Assembly (NCBI RefSeq): GCF_002234575.2
Contig: NZ_CP022464.2
Span: forward strand, 496,001-560,000
DNA: 64,000 bases
Direction of reading: 5' to 3'
Source: Enterocloster bolteae
GTDB lineage: Bacteria > Bacillota > Clostridia > Lachnospirales > Lachnospiraceae
The notes beneath the pieces are model-generated. The model saw only the letters and a list, made by a program, of their open reading frames with translations, was not told the origin of the DNA and ran no database searches. Shown one piece after another: positions 50,426 through 57,056 of this stretch. Every line of letters begins with the position of its first letter. Position 1 is the stretch's first letter. The translations under genes were made by a program, and so were the position numbers.

Positions 50426-50774
50426 GAACACCGGTTTTCAGGCCATCTATATCTACTGTGGAAAATGTGATCTTCGCAAAGGGATTGATGGTTTAGCAAC
50501 GTTAGTAAAGGAACAGTTCCATCTGGATCCTTTTCAAAAGGATGTCCTGTTTCTTTTCTGTGGATGCCGCACCGACCGGTTCAAAGGCCTGGTCTGGGAA
50601 GGCGATGGGTTCTGCCTGCTTTATAAGCGGATCGAAGCCGGACGCCTCCGATGGCCGAGAAGTCAGGAAGAAGCTGCAGGGATCTCGCCTGAAGAACTTC
50701 ACCTTCTGTTGGCCGGAATGACGATACTGGAACGTTCCTCTATTCAGGAATGTAACTGCACAGAAATCGGCTGA
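50415..50774 (+). CDS. tnpB: IS66 TnpB (Orf2-like)
   Basis: 119 aa, IS66 Orf2 family: IYCGKCDLRKGIDGLATLVKEQ, then DVLFLFCGCRTDRFKGLVWEGDGFCL in the typical central block, LLYKRIEAGRLRWP. Function in transposition is not understood. Starts inside the end of tnpA, suggesting coupled translation. Confidence 0.92.
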   Translation: MLSENTGFQAIYIYCGKCDLRKGIDGLATLVKEQFHLDPFQKDVLFLFCGCRTDRFKGLVWEGDGFCLLYKRIEAGRLRWPRSQEEAAGISPEELHLLLAGMTILERSSIQECNCTEIG

Positions 50775-50841
50775 CCGGCTATGCAGAACCGACTTTTTCT
50801 GCTATACTATCCCTCAGAAAACGGAAGGGAGGGATACTGCG

Positions 50842-52491
50842 ATGGCATTTTTGCTTAAAGAAAAAGAACTTGCGAACCTTGACAAACAAACACTGATCAA
50901 AATGCTCGTGGCAGCCACCGAGTCCAACCAGAAACTCTTTGAGGCTACCGAACAGCTCCAGAAAAGCGTAAACCTTCTGACAGAAGAAGTTGTAAACCTT
51001 CGCCAGCACCGGTTTGGCCGTTCCTCAGAAAAAGGACTGACCATCGGGGAAGACGGATGCAGCCAGCTCTGCTTCGCTTTCAATGAGGCAGAGATGACCA
51101 TAGATCTGGATCCGGCATTCCCTGAACCGGAATTGGAGGATATCTTTCCGAAACCATACAAACGTGGAAAAAAGAAAACAGGAAAACGTCAGGAAGAGAT
51201 CAAAGATGTTCCGGTGACTGTGGTTATCCATACCCTGTCGGAAGAAGAACTGCTTACCGCATTTCCGGATGGCCGGTACAAAAAGCTTCCGGACGAAGTA
51301 TATAAACGTCTGGAATTCCATCCGGCAAGCTTCGAAGTGATTGAACATCACGTGGAGGTATATGTAAGTGCGGATGGCGGAAACTTTGCGCGCGCAGAGC
51401 GTCCAGCTGATCTGTTCCGGAACAGTCTGGCTACTGCGTCCCTAGTTGCTGGTATTTATAACCTGAAGTATGTAAATGCGCAACCGATCGAACGCCTTTC
51501 CAAAGAGTTTGAACGCAGCGATGTATTTCTTCCGACACAGACTCTGTGCCGCTGGGCGATTATGGGAGCGGAACGGTACCTGAGCCGTGTATACGCCCGA
51601 ATGAAACAAAAACTTCCGGAGTATCATGTGATGCATGCGGATGAAACCGTGGTAGAGGTACGCAAGGATGGACGTCCTGCAGGAGCTGAGAGCCGGATGT
51701 GGGTGTACCATTCCGGTGAACTGGAGTCAAAACCGGTCATCCTTTACGAATTTCAGAAGACCCGGAAAAAGGAGCATGCCCGTGAATTCCTGAAAGACTT
51801 CAGCGGGATCTGTGTAACGGATGGTTATCAGGTATACCATTCCATTGCGGATGAACGAGAGGACCTGACAATCTCCGGATGCTGGTCGCACGCGCGCCGT
51901 GGGTTTGCCGATGTAGTAAAAGCCGCCGGAAAGAAGGATCTGAACATCCGGGAGTCAGTTGCCTATAAAAGCCTTCAGCTTATACAGACCATGAGCCGAT
52001 GTGAAGAGAAGTTTGCCAAACTGGAACCCGCCGAACGTCTGGAAGCACGTATCCACCATATACTGCCACTGGCAGATGCCTTTTTTGCGTATCTTAAATC
52101 AAAAGAAGGCAGTGTTGTCCCAAAATCCGCCACTGGAAAAGCGATCAGCTATTGTCTGAACCAGGAAGCATTCCTGCGTGTCTTTCTGACGGATGGTTAT
52201 GTACCGATGACAAATAATGCCGCAGAACGGAGTATCCGACCATTTACAGTCGGAAGAAACAACTGGTTCCAGATCGATACAGTCAGCGGAGCAAAAGCAA
52301 GTGCGATCGCCTACAGCATTGCCGAGACGGCGAAGGCAAATCAGTTGAAACCCTATGAATATTTCCGTTACCTTTTGGAAGAGCTTCCAAAACATGGAGA
52401 ATTAGAAGAGCTGTCCTATGTCGAAGAGCTGCTCCCGTGGTCCGAGACATTGCCGAAATGCTGCTACCAAAAAAAGGAAACTGAAAGCTGA
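50842..52491 (+). CDS. tnpC: IS66 transposase TnpC
   Basis: 549 aa DDE transposase. N-terminal coiled coil (ATESNQKLFEATEQLQKSVNLL), then a region that in many IS66 proteins is a Cys-rich zinc finger but here lacks the cysteines. Catalytic positions: HADETVVEVR (D), GICVTDGYQVYH (D) and NAAERSIRPFTVGRNNW (E). Length is normal for the family; no disruption seen. Confidence 0.93.
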   Translation: MAFLLKEKELANLDKQTLIKMLVAATESNQKLFEATEQLQKSVNLLTEEVVNLRQHRFGRSSEKGLTIGEDGCSQLCFAFNEAEMTIDLDPAFPEPELEDIFPKPYKRGKKKTGKRQEEIKDVPVTVVIHTLSEEELLTAFPDGRYKKLPDEVYKRLEFHPASFEVIEHHVEVYVSADGGNFARAERPADLFRNSLATASLVAGIYNLKYVNAQPIERLSKEFERSDVFLPTQTLCRWAIMGAERYLSRVYARMKQKLPEYHVMHADETVVEVRKDGRPAGAESRMWVYHSGELESKPVILYEFQKTRKKEHAREFLKDFSGICVTDGYQVYHSIADEREDLTISGCWSHARRGFADVVKAAGKKDLNIRESVAYKSLQLIQTMSRCEEKFAKLEPAERLEARIHHILPLADAFFAYLKSKEGSVVPKSATGKAISYCLNQEAFLRVFLTDGYVPMTNNAAERSIRPFTVGRNNWFQIDTVSGAKASAIAYSIAETAKANQLKPYEYFRYLLEELPKHGELEELSYVEELLPWSETLPKCCYQKKETES

Positions 52492-52565
52492 TCAAGTTTA
52501 TTTATATCTGCCGTCCATAAAGGGCGGCATTATTTTTAGTCAGGTACTGGCTATGGAGCATTTAC

Positions 52566-52573
52566 TTTTATCA
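52566..52573 (+). repeat. IS66 target site duplication, right
   Basis: TTTTATCA, identical to 49937-49944. Confidence 0.92.
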
Positions 52574-52587
52574 CGCTATGAAGTTGT

Positions 52588-52968
52588 TTACTCAGCAAAA
52601 ATCAGCTCTTTGAGGACGATTTCCTCTGCACGGTTGCGGATGTTGTTCATAGCTCTGACCCATGCAAGCTGATTCTGTTCTTTCAGTTGGTCATTGATAC
52701 CTTCTTTCTCTGCCAGCTGAATTACAAGCAAGTCGAGCTTATTTAGAGCCTGTGTTTCAATGTCAGAAAGATAGCTATATAGCTTACCGCTAAGAACAAG
52801 ATCATTATATAACATGGGACGATATTCTTTCAGGTACTGCCGGTGCTTTCTGCCCCAGATACCAATGGTGTGGATTTCTTCTTCTGGGATGACCAAACAC
52901 GGCAGATAATAATCTCCATGCAGTTCATACCAAAGACCGTTGCTGTTGTCGTAGATGTATTTTTCCAT
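52588..52968 (-). CDS. tnpV: TnpV-family transposon protein
   Basis: 126 aa, small protein of the TnpV family (as in Tn4451-like mobilizable elements): NGLWYELHGDYYLPCLVIPEEE, WGRKHRQYLKEYRPMLYNDL, then a helical C-terminal half. Function unknown; regularly sits at the end of integrative elements. It was presumably followed directly by the res terminator before IS66 inserted. AGGTTCACAAT-type weak ribosome site before the ATG. Confidence 0.8.
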   Translation of the reverse strand: MEKYIYDNSNGLWYELHGDYYLPCLVIPEEEIHTIGIWGRKHRQYLKEYRPMLYNDLVLSGKLYSYLSDIETQALNKLDLLVIQLAEKEGINDQLKEQNQLAWVRAMNNIRNRAEEIVLKELIFAE

Positions 52969-53055
52969 ATTGTGAACCTCCGTGTATAATTTATTTACAG
53001 TAGTACCGAGTGGCTTTGAGGTGAATCAGCCAGCGGAGGTTGCATTGTAGCCGGT

Positions 53056-53074
53056 GGCTACAAAATGGCTACAG
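53056..53074 (+). repeat. 19-bp direct repeat, right copy (probable integrase arm site)
   Basis: TGGCTACAAAATGGCTACA, identical to 34196-34214, 102 bp inside attachment core 3. Confidence 0.75.
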
Positions 53075-53175
53075 AATTCGTAAAGACGCTACGGATAGCG
53101 TGAAATATGTGGAATGTGTGGACAAAAAGCGCACTTTTAGTGCATAAAATCATAAGAAATTAAGGTCTGGCGCTC

Positions 53176-53186
53176 GAGTGGGAATA
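53176..53186 (+). repeat. Attachment core 3 (right end of element 2)
   Basis: GAGTGGGAATA followed by G, i.e. the guaA-type TAG context again. Host DNA continues at 53187; the original guaA terminator follows at 53232. Confidence 0.9.
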
Positions 53187-53231
53187 GTAAGCCCCGCCGC
53201 CTCTCATAAGAAACCATATAATCACAAACAT

Positions 53232-53272
53232 AAAAGCTGGGAATCCTAAAATGCAGGAAACCCAGCTTTTTC
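53232..53272 (+). terminator. Original guaA terminator, now 36 kb away
   Basis: AAAAGCTGGG (53232-53241) pairs with CCCAGCTTTT (53261-53270), inner CCT/AGG pair, followed by TTCC. Placed 45 bp after the right attachment core, as expected for the terminator of an uninterrupted guaA. Confidence 0.75.
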
Positions 53273-53377
53273 CATTCGTATTTATATGCCAATAATATTT
53301 TGTCAAGCTGAAAATGAGATAAATTTTAAAAAAGTATAAAATTAACTAAAATTCTCTAAAAACTAAATAAATAATTA

Positions 53378-53406
53378 TTGAATTTATGGGTAAAGTATGA
53401 TAAAAT
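53378..53406 (+). promoter_or_regulatory. Promoter of the symporter transcript
   Basis: TTGAAT (53378-53383), 17-nt spacer, TAAAAT (53401-53406), in AT-rich DNA. Confidence 0.75.
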
Positions 53407-53412
53407 AAAAAC

Positions 53413-53458
53413 AATCTATAAAAATTCCTTTTTCTGCCAGCGCAGGTATAGATTTTTT
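53413..53458 (+). terminator. Leader terminator before the glycine-riboswitch-like element
   Basis: AATCTATA (53413-53420) pairs with TATAGATT (53447-53454), inner CTGC-CAGC-GCAG hairpin, then TTTTTCTTT. It starts right after the promoter, so transcripts would stop after about 45 nt unless it is melted; its relation to the downstream aptamer is unclear. Confidence 0.55.
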
Positions 53459-53481
53459 CTTTATGAATAATGTAGTACCAT

Positions 53482-53600
53482 GCTGGAGGAATCAGGAAAA
53501 CTCCAGGGAGATTCTGTGAGGGCGCGAATGCGCAGGACAGATATAAGCGTCCATAAAATCTTCCATGCTCACAGGCAAAAGGGAGGCATACTATCCCATC
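53482..53600 (+). ncRNA. Glycine-riboswitch-like leader
   Basis: TGTGAG (53515-53520) pairs with CTCACA (53568-53573), followed directly by GGCAAAAGGGAG. The CTCxCAGGCAAAAGG string is the conserved 3' part of glycine riboswitch aptamers, and AGCS symporters are common targets. The middle of the aptamer deviates from the consensus, and only one aptamer is clear; CGCTCTTTGGAGCG (53633-53646) may be a remnant of the partner element. A covariance search is needed to settle the class. Confidence 0.6.
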
Positions 53601-53715
53601 TTTGGTGGGTGTCCCTATTGTATGTTTACATCCCGCTCTTTGGAGCGCTGATTACATCAGCACAAATATGAATGCCGCTATATGCGGCCAATTAAATGTA
53701 TAGGGGGAATTAGGA

Positions 53716-55077
53716 ATGGACGTTATTACAAATCTCGTAGCAAAAGGTAACAGTTTTCTCTGGAGTTTTCTGTTGATTGTTCTTCTGTGCGGCACCGGAA
53801 TTTATTACACGATCCGCCTGAGGTTCATCCAGGTGAGAAAGTTTGGTGAAGGCTGGAAACTGGTATTCGGGCACCTCAGCCTTAATGGTGAGAAGCACGA
53901 AAAAGGTGAGATGACACCGTTCCAGTCAATTGCAACCGCAATTGCAGCCCAGGTTGGTACCGGTAACCTGGCAGGTGCAGCCACTGCACTTTTAGGAGGC
54001 GGACCTGGAGCTATCTTCTGGATGTGGGTAAGTGCGTTCTTTGGTATGTCAACCATTTACGCAGAGGCAACTCTGGCCCAGAATTTTAAGACTGAGGTAA
54101 ATGGTGAGGTTACCGGCGGTCCTGTTTATTACATAAAGGCAGCTTTTAAGGGCACTCTGGGCAAGGTTCTTGCAGGATTATTTGCAATCTTTATTGTGCT
54201 TGCGCTGGGATTCATGGGCAACATGGTTCAGGCCAACTCTATCGGCGCTGCATTTACAGAGGCTTTTGGGGCATTTAACATAACTATCTCTCCGGTTGTC
54301 ATTGGTGTTATCGTAGCAGCCGTAGCAGCATTTGTTTTCCTGGGCGGAACACAGAGGCTGGCATCTGTTGTTGAGAAGGTTGTACCTATCATGGCAGGCG
54401 TGTATATTGTGGGAAGTCTGATTCTTATTATCATGAATATTGCTAATCTTCCTGCAGCTATTAAGATGATTTTTGTAGGCGCATTTGATCCTCAGGCAGT
54501 TTTAGGCGCAGGCGCAGGTATTGCAGTTAAAGAAGCCATCCGTTTCGGTGTTGCCAGAGGCCTTTTCTCCAACGAGGCTGGTATGGGTTCCACACCTCAT
54601 GCACATGCAAGGGCTACCGCAGAGAATCCTCATAAGCAGGGACTTTGCGCTATGATCAGCGTATTTATTGATACGTTTGTAATCCTTAACCTGACTGTAT
54701 TTTCCGTACTGACTACAGGCGCTCTTGAGTCTGGCAAGAATGGTACCGCTCTTACACAGGCAGCTTTCATGAGAGGATTTGGTACCTTCGGTATTGTATT
54801 CGTTGCAATATGCCTTTTGTTCTTCGCTTTTTCTACGATTCTGGGCTGGCATTTCTTCGGTCTTATCAATGCGAAGTATCTGTTTGGCGATGGCGCAGCA
54901 AAGATTTACTCCTTATTAGTAGTGGTTTGCATCATAATCGGTTCTGCTTTGAAGCTGGAGCTGGTATGGGATTTGGCGGACTTCTTTAATGGTCTGATGG
55001 TTATACCTAATGCCATGGCCCTGCTTGCCCTAAGCGGTCTGGTGGTAAAGATATGCAATAAGTACAGTGATAAATAG
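53716..55077 (+). CDS. Alanine/glycine:cation symporter (AGCS family)
   Basis: 453 aa, about 10-11 membrane helices. AGCS marks: ATAIAAQVGTGNLAGAATAL, GGPGAIFWMWVSAFFGM, GGPVYYIKAAFKG, and GLFSNEAGMGSTPHAHARA. Imports alanine or glycine with Na+ (or H+). It was the original neighbour of guaA; upstream lies a glycine-riboswitch-like leader, which fits glycine transport. GGGGGAATTAGGA precedes the ATG; terminator follows at 55106. Confidence 0.9.
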   Translation: MDVITNLVAKGNSFLWSFLLIVLLCGTGIYYTIRLRFIQVRKFGEGWKLVFGHLSLNGEKHEKGEMTPFQSIATAIAAQVGTGNLAGAATALLGGGPGAIFWMWVSAFFGMSTIYAEATLAQNFKTEVNGEVTGGPVYYIKAAFKGTLGKVLAGLFAIFIVLALGFMGNMVQANSIGAAFTEAFGAFNITISPVVIGVIVAAVAAFVFLGGTQRLASVVEKVVPIMAGVYIVGSLILIIMNIANLPAAIKMIFVGAFDPQAVLGAGAGIAVKEAIRFGVARGLFSNEAGMGSTPHAHARATAENPHKQGLCAMISVFIDTFVILNLTVFSVLTTGALESGKNGTALTQAAFMRGFGTFGIVFVAICLLFFAFSTILGWHFFGLINAKYLFGDGAAKIYSLLVVVCIIIGSALKLELVWDLADFFNGLMVIPNAMALLALSGLVVKICNKYSDK

Positions 55078-55105
55078 CATATGACGTATGAAAAATAAAT
55101 AGTTT

Positions 55106-55158
55106 AGCAGCGGCAGCTTTTCCGGAATATCATCCGGGGGAGCTGCTGCTTTTTCTTT
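55106..55158 (+). terminator. Terminator after the symporter gene
   Basis: AGCAGCGGCAGCTTTTCCGG pairs with CCGGGGGAGCTGCTGCT, with one internal loop, followed by TTTTTCTTTTC. Confidence 0.82.
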
Positions 55159-55239
55159 TCTTCCTTGTACCGAATGAAAACCTTGATTGGAGGGAATTAT
55201 TTATAGTAAAAAGAAAGCAGAAATGAGGAAATGTGAATC

Positions 55240-55629
55240 ATGATAGACTCCATTGGAAAGATAACGCTTTACGTGAATAATCAGAATGAGGCCAGGGATT
55301 TTTGGACAGAAAAGATGGGATTCATCGTGCGCCTGGAACAGCAGATGGGTGCTGACCAGAAATGGCTTGAAGTGGGACCGGAATACGGAGGCGGGACATC
55401 CTTTGTTCTTTATGACAAAGAAAAAATGAAGACTCAGAATCCCGATGTGAATGTAGGCCATCCATCTGTTATTTTATGCACCGGCGACCTGGAGAACGCC
55501 CATAGAGAAATGAAGGAAAGAGGCGTCAGAACCGGAGACATCATGAAAATGCCTTATGGCAGCATGTTTCAGTTCTACGATATGGATGGAAATGTGTTTT
55601 TGCTGAGGGAGGAAGCCAGGGTGCATTAA
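55240..55629 (+). CDS. VOC (glyoxalase/dioxygenase-fold) family protein
   Basis: 129 aa, two-module vicinal oxygen chelate fold: GKITLYVNNQNEARDFWTEK, then FQFYDMDGNVFLLREE at the end. His/Glu metal positions are hard to assign, so the reaction is open (glyoxalase, fosfomycin-type or antibiotic-binding relatives all exist). Single gene between two terminators; ATG at 55240 with AAATGAGGAAATGTGAATC before it. Confidence 0.82.
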   Translation: MIDSIGKITLYVNNQNEARDFWTEKMGFIVRLEQQMGADQKWLEVGPEYGGGTSFVLYDKEKMKTQNPDVNVGHPSVILCTGDLENAHREMKERGVRTGDIMKMPYGSMFQFYDMDGNVFLLREEARVH

Positions 55630-55736
55630 ACTTCCGCGTACGGTTCCGGGCCTTCCCTTTAAACGGATACCGGAGCCGGGCCATGGAAGTATTCCGGCTG
55701 CCGGATGGATAGTTGGCGCATTCATGCATGTATTTG

Positions 55737-55748
55737 TAAACCGGTTTA
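55737..55748. promoter_or_regulatory. Palindrome TAAACCGGTTTA in the regulator promoter
   Basis: Perfect 12-bp palindrome next to a TTGTAA/TTAGAA promoter candidate for the FadR-type gene. It shares the AACCGGTT core with the LacI operators at 60599, 61710 and 61762. Confidence 0.55.
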
Positions 55749-55813
55749 AAATGTGTTAGAATGTATAGGATTAGAGCACACAGCAATAACCGGGAAAGGA
55801 TGTCTTTAGGAAA

Positions 55814-56536
55814 ATGCAGAAGGCCAACAAAGGAGAACTGTCCAATCTGAAAAATAAACTGCTGGCAGAGCAGGTTCAGGAGCAGATATACCAGTATATA
55901 CTGGAAACGCCCATAGCCGTAGGCGCTAAACTTCCCAATGAATTTGAACTGGGAGACAGGTTCAGCGTGGGAAGGAGTACCATCCGGGAAGCGGTGAAGC
56001 TTTTGATTTCCAGAGGAATTCTGGAAGTCAGGAGAGGATCTGGTACGTACGTGGTCAGCACTACGCCGGTGGACATGGACCCTCTGGGCCTGGGGGCGGT
56101 GGAGGACAAGATGGCCCTGGCCCTGGATTTGGTAAATGTACGCATCATACTGGAGCCGGGAATCGCAGAGATGGCGGCTCTCAACGCAACCCAGGAGGAT
56201 GTTCTGAAGCTGAGGAATCTGTGTGACAGCGTTGAACGGAAAATAAAGATTGGAGACAGTTACATAGAAGACGACATCGCCTTCCATACCTGTGTGGCTG
56301 AATGTTCCAAGAATAAGGTGGTGGAACAGCTGATCCCTATTATTGATACAGCAGTTCTTATGTTTGTCAATGTGACCCACAAAAAGCTGACCGACGAGAC
56401 CATCATGACCCACCGGGCCGTGACCGAGGCTATTGCGGAGCACGACCCTATCGGTGCCAAAACCGCCATGATGATGCATATGACTTTTAACAGGAATATG
56501 ATCCGGCAGCTGATGAAGGATGGACGTGAGGCGTAG
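55814..56536 (+). CDS. FadR-type (GntR/FCD) transcriptional regulator
   Basis: 240 aa: N-terminal winged HTH (GAKLPNEFELGDRFSVGRSTIREA then LLISRGILEVRRGSGTYV) and C-terminal FCD ligand domain (ILEPGIAEMAALNA, DIAFHTCVAECSKNKVV, HRAVTEAIAEHDPIGA) with the usual metal-binding His/Asp residues. Such proteins bind sugar acids (gluconate, galactonate, hexuronates) or other carboxylates. Its targets are probably the dehydratase and GntP permease genes downstream, whose promoter holds three TCTGAYGACTT-like sites. Confidence 0.87.
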   Translation: MQKANKGELSNLKNKLLAEQVQEQIYQYILETPIAVGAKLPNEFELGDRFSVGRSTIREAVKLLISRGILEVRRGSGTYVVSTTPVDMDPLGLGAVEDKMALALDLVNVRIILEPGIAEMAALNATQEDVLKLRNLCDSVERKIKIGDSYIEDDIAFHTCVAECSKNKVVEQLIPIIDTAVLMFVNVTHKKLTDETIMTHRAVTEAIAEHDPIGAKTAMMMHMTFNRNMIRQLMKDGREA

Positions 56537-56551
56537 GAGCGTGCTGGTAGT

Positions 56552-56664
56552 GTGACAGCAGTGCGGGAATGTGACGGCGGTGCGGGTATATGACAGCAGT
56601 GTGGGAATGTAGCAGCAGTGCGGGAATGTGGCAGCAGTGCGGGATGCGACGGCAACGTGAGAGC
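56552..56664 (+). repeat. Six degenerate 19-bp tandem repeats
   Basis: Units such as GTGACAGCAGTGCGGGAAT (56552), GTGACGGCGGTGCGGGTAT (56571) and GTGGCAGCAGTGCGGGAT (56629) run in a row just after the regulator gene. GC-rich, not coding on the plus strand. Confidence 0.85.
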
Positions 56665-56732
56665 ATAAAAACCATGCAGAAGTATGGTGGTAATACGGAC
56701 ATGGGAGAAAGACAGACCTGATAAATATTTAT

Positions 56733-56796
56733 ACCTATAAGTTTTAGCAGACCCCGGAAGCAAATAAAAGGGAATACTTAAACTTATAGGTTTTTT
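56733..56796 (+). terminator. Terminator of the FCD regulator gene
   Basis: ACCTATAAGTTT (56733-56744) pairs with AAACTTATAGGT (56780-56791) with a 35-nt loop, then TTTTTTG. Confidence 0.72.
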
Positions 56797-56824
56797 GTTT
56801 TAATTCATTTTAAACCAAAATACA

Positions 56825-57031
56825 TCTGACGACTTTTGCAAAGGAATCAGAACGAAACCAGCTAAACGTGCAGAAAAATGGGGGATTCTGGAAGCAAAAT
56901 AATACCGGTTTAGATATAGTGCATAAATAAATCAAATTTTTTTGACAATATAGTAGAAAACAAGTCTGATGACTTGAAAGAATAAATCAAAAATGCTACT
57001 ATAAAACCATAAAGAAGTCAGACGTCAGATG
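56825..57031 (+). promoter_or_regulatory. Promoter and putative FCD-regulator operators of the dehydratase operon
   Basis: TTGACA (56942-56947), 17-nt spacer, TCTGAT (56965-56970) as a modest -10. Operator candidates: TCTGACGACTT at 56825, CAAGTCTGATGACTTG at 56961-56976 (perfect 6-bp inverted repeat overlapping the -10) and AAGTCAGACGTCAGATG at 57015-57031 (inverse orientation). Three related sites upstream of one gene argue for cooperative repression by the neighbouring FadR-type protein. Confidence 0.6.
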
Positions 57032-57056
57032 TAAAGCAAAAAGAGGAGGCATTATA

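Larger units (their letters stand above)
49945..52565 (+). mobile_element. IS66-family insertion sequence, complete
   Basis: 2621 bp with terminal inverted repeats beginning GTAAATGCTCCATA at both ends (about 19 of 27 bases match) and the three genes tnpA, tnpB and tnpC intact. Flanked by an 8-bp duplication, so it arrived as a unit and recently. Confidence 0.93.
34126..53186. mobile_element. Element 2: integrative element carrying a defence operon, no conjugation genes
   Basis: About 19.1 kb between cores 2 and 3, AT-richer than element 1. Left: integrase, XRE repressor (minus), then excisionase-like gene and RepA-like ATPase (plus). Middle: palindrome-rich gap, then the seven-gene defence operon. 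Right: IS66 insertion and tnpV. There is no relaxase, coupling protein or mating channel, so it depends on another element for transfer; its neighbour at the same att site is the obvious partner. Confidence 0.85.

Noticed and set aside
53480..53671. 63-codon open frame before the symporter gene
   Set aside because: Covers the glycine-riboswitch-like leader exactly; the RNA reading explains the sequence better.
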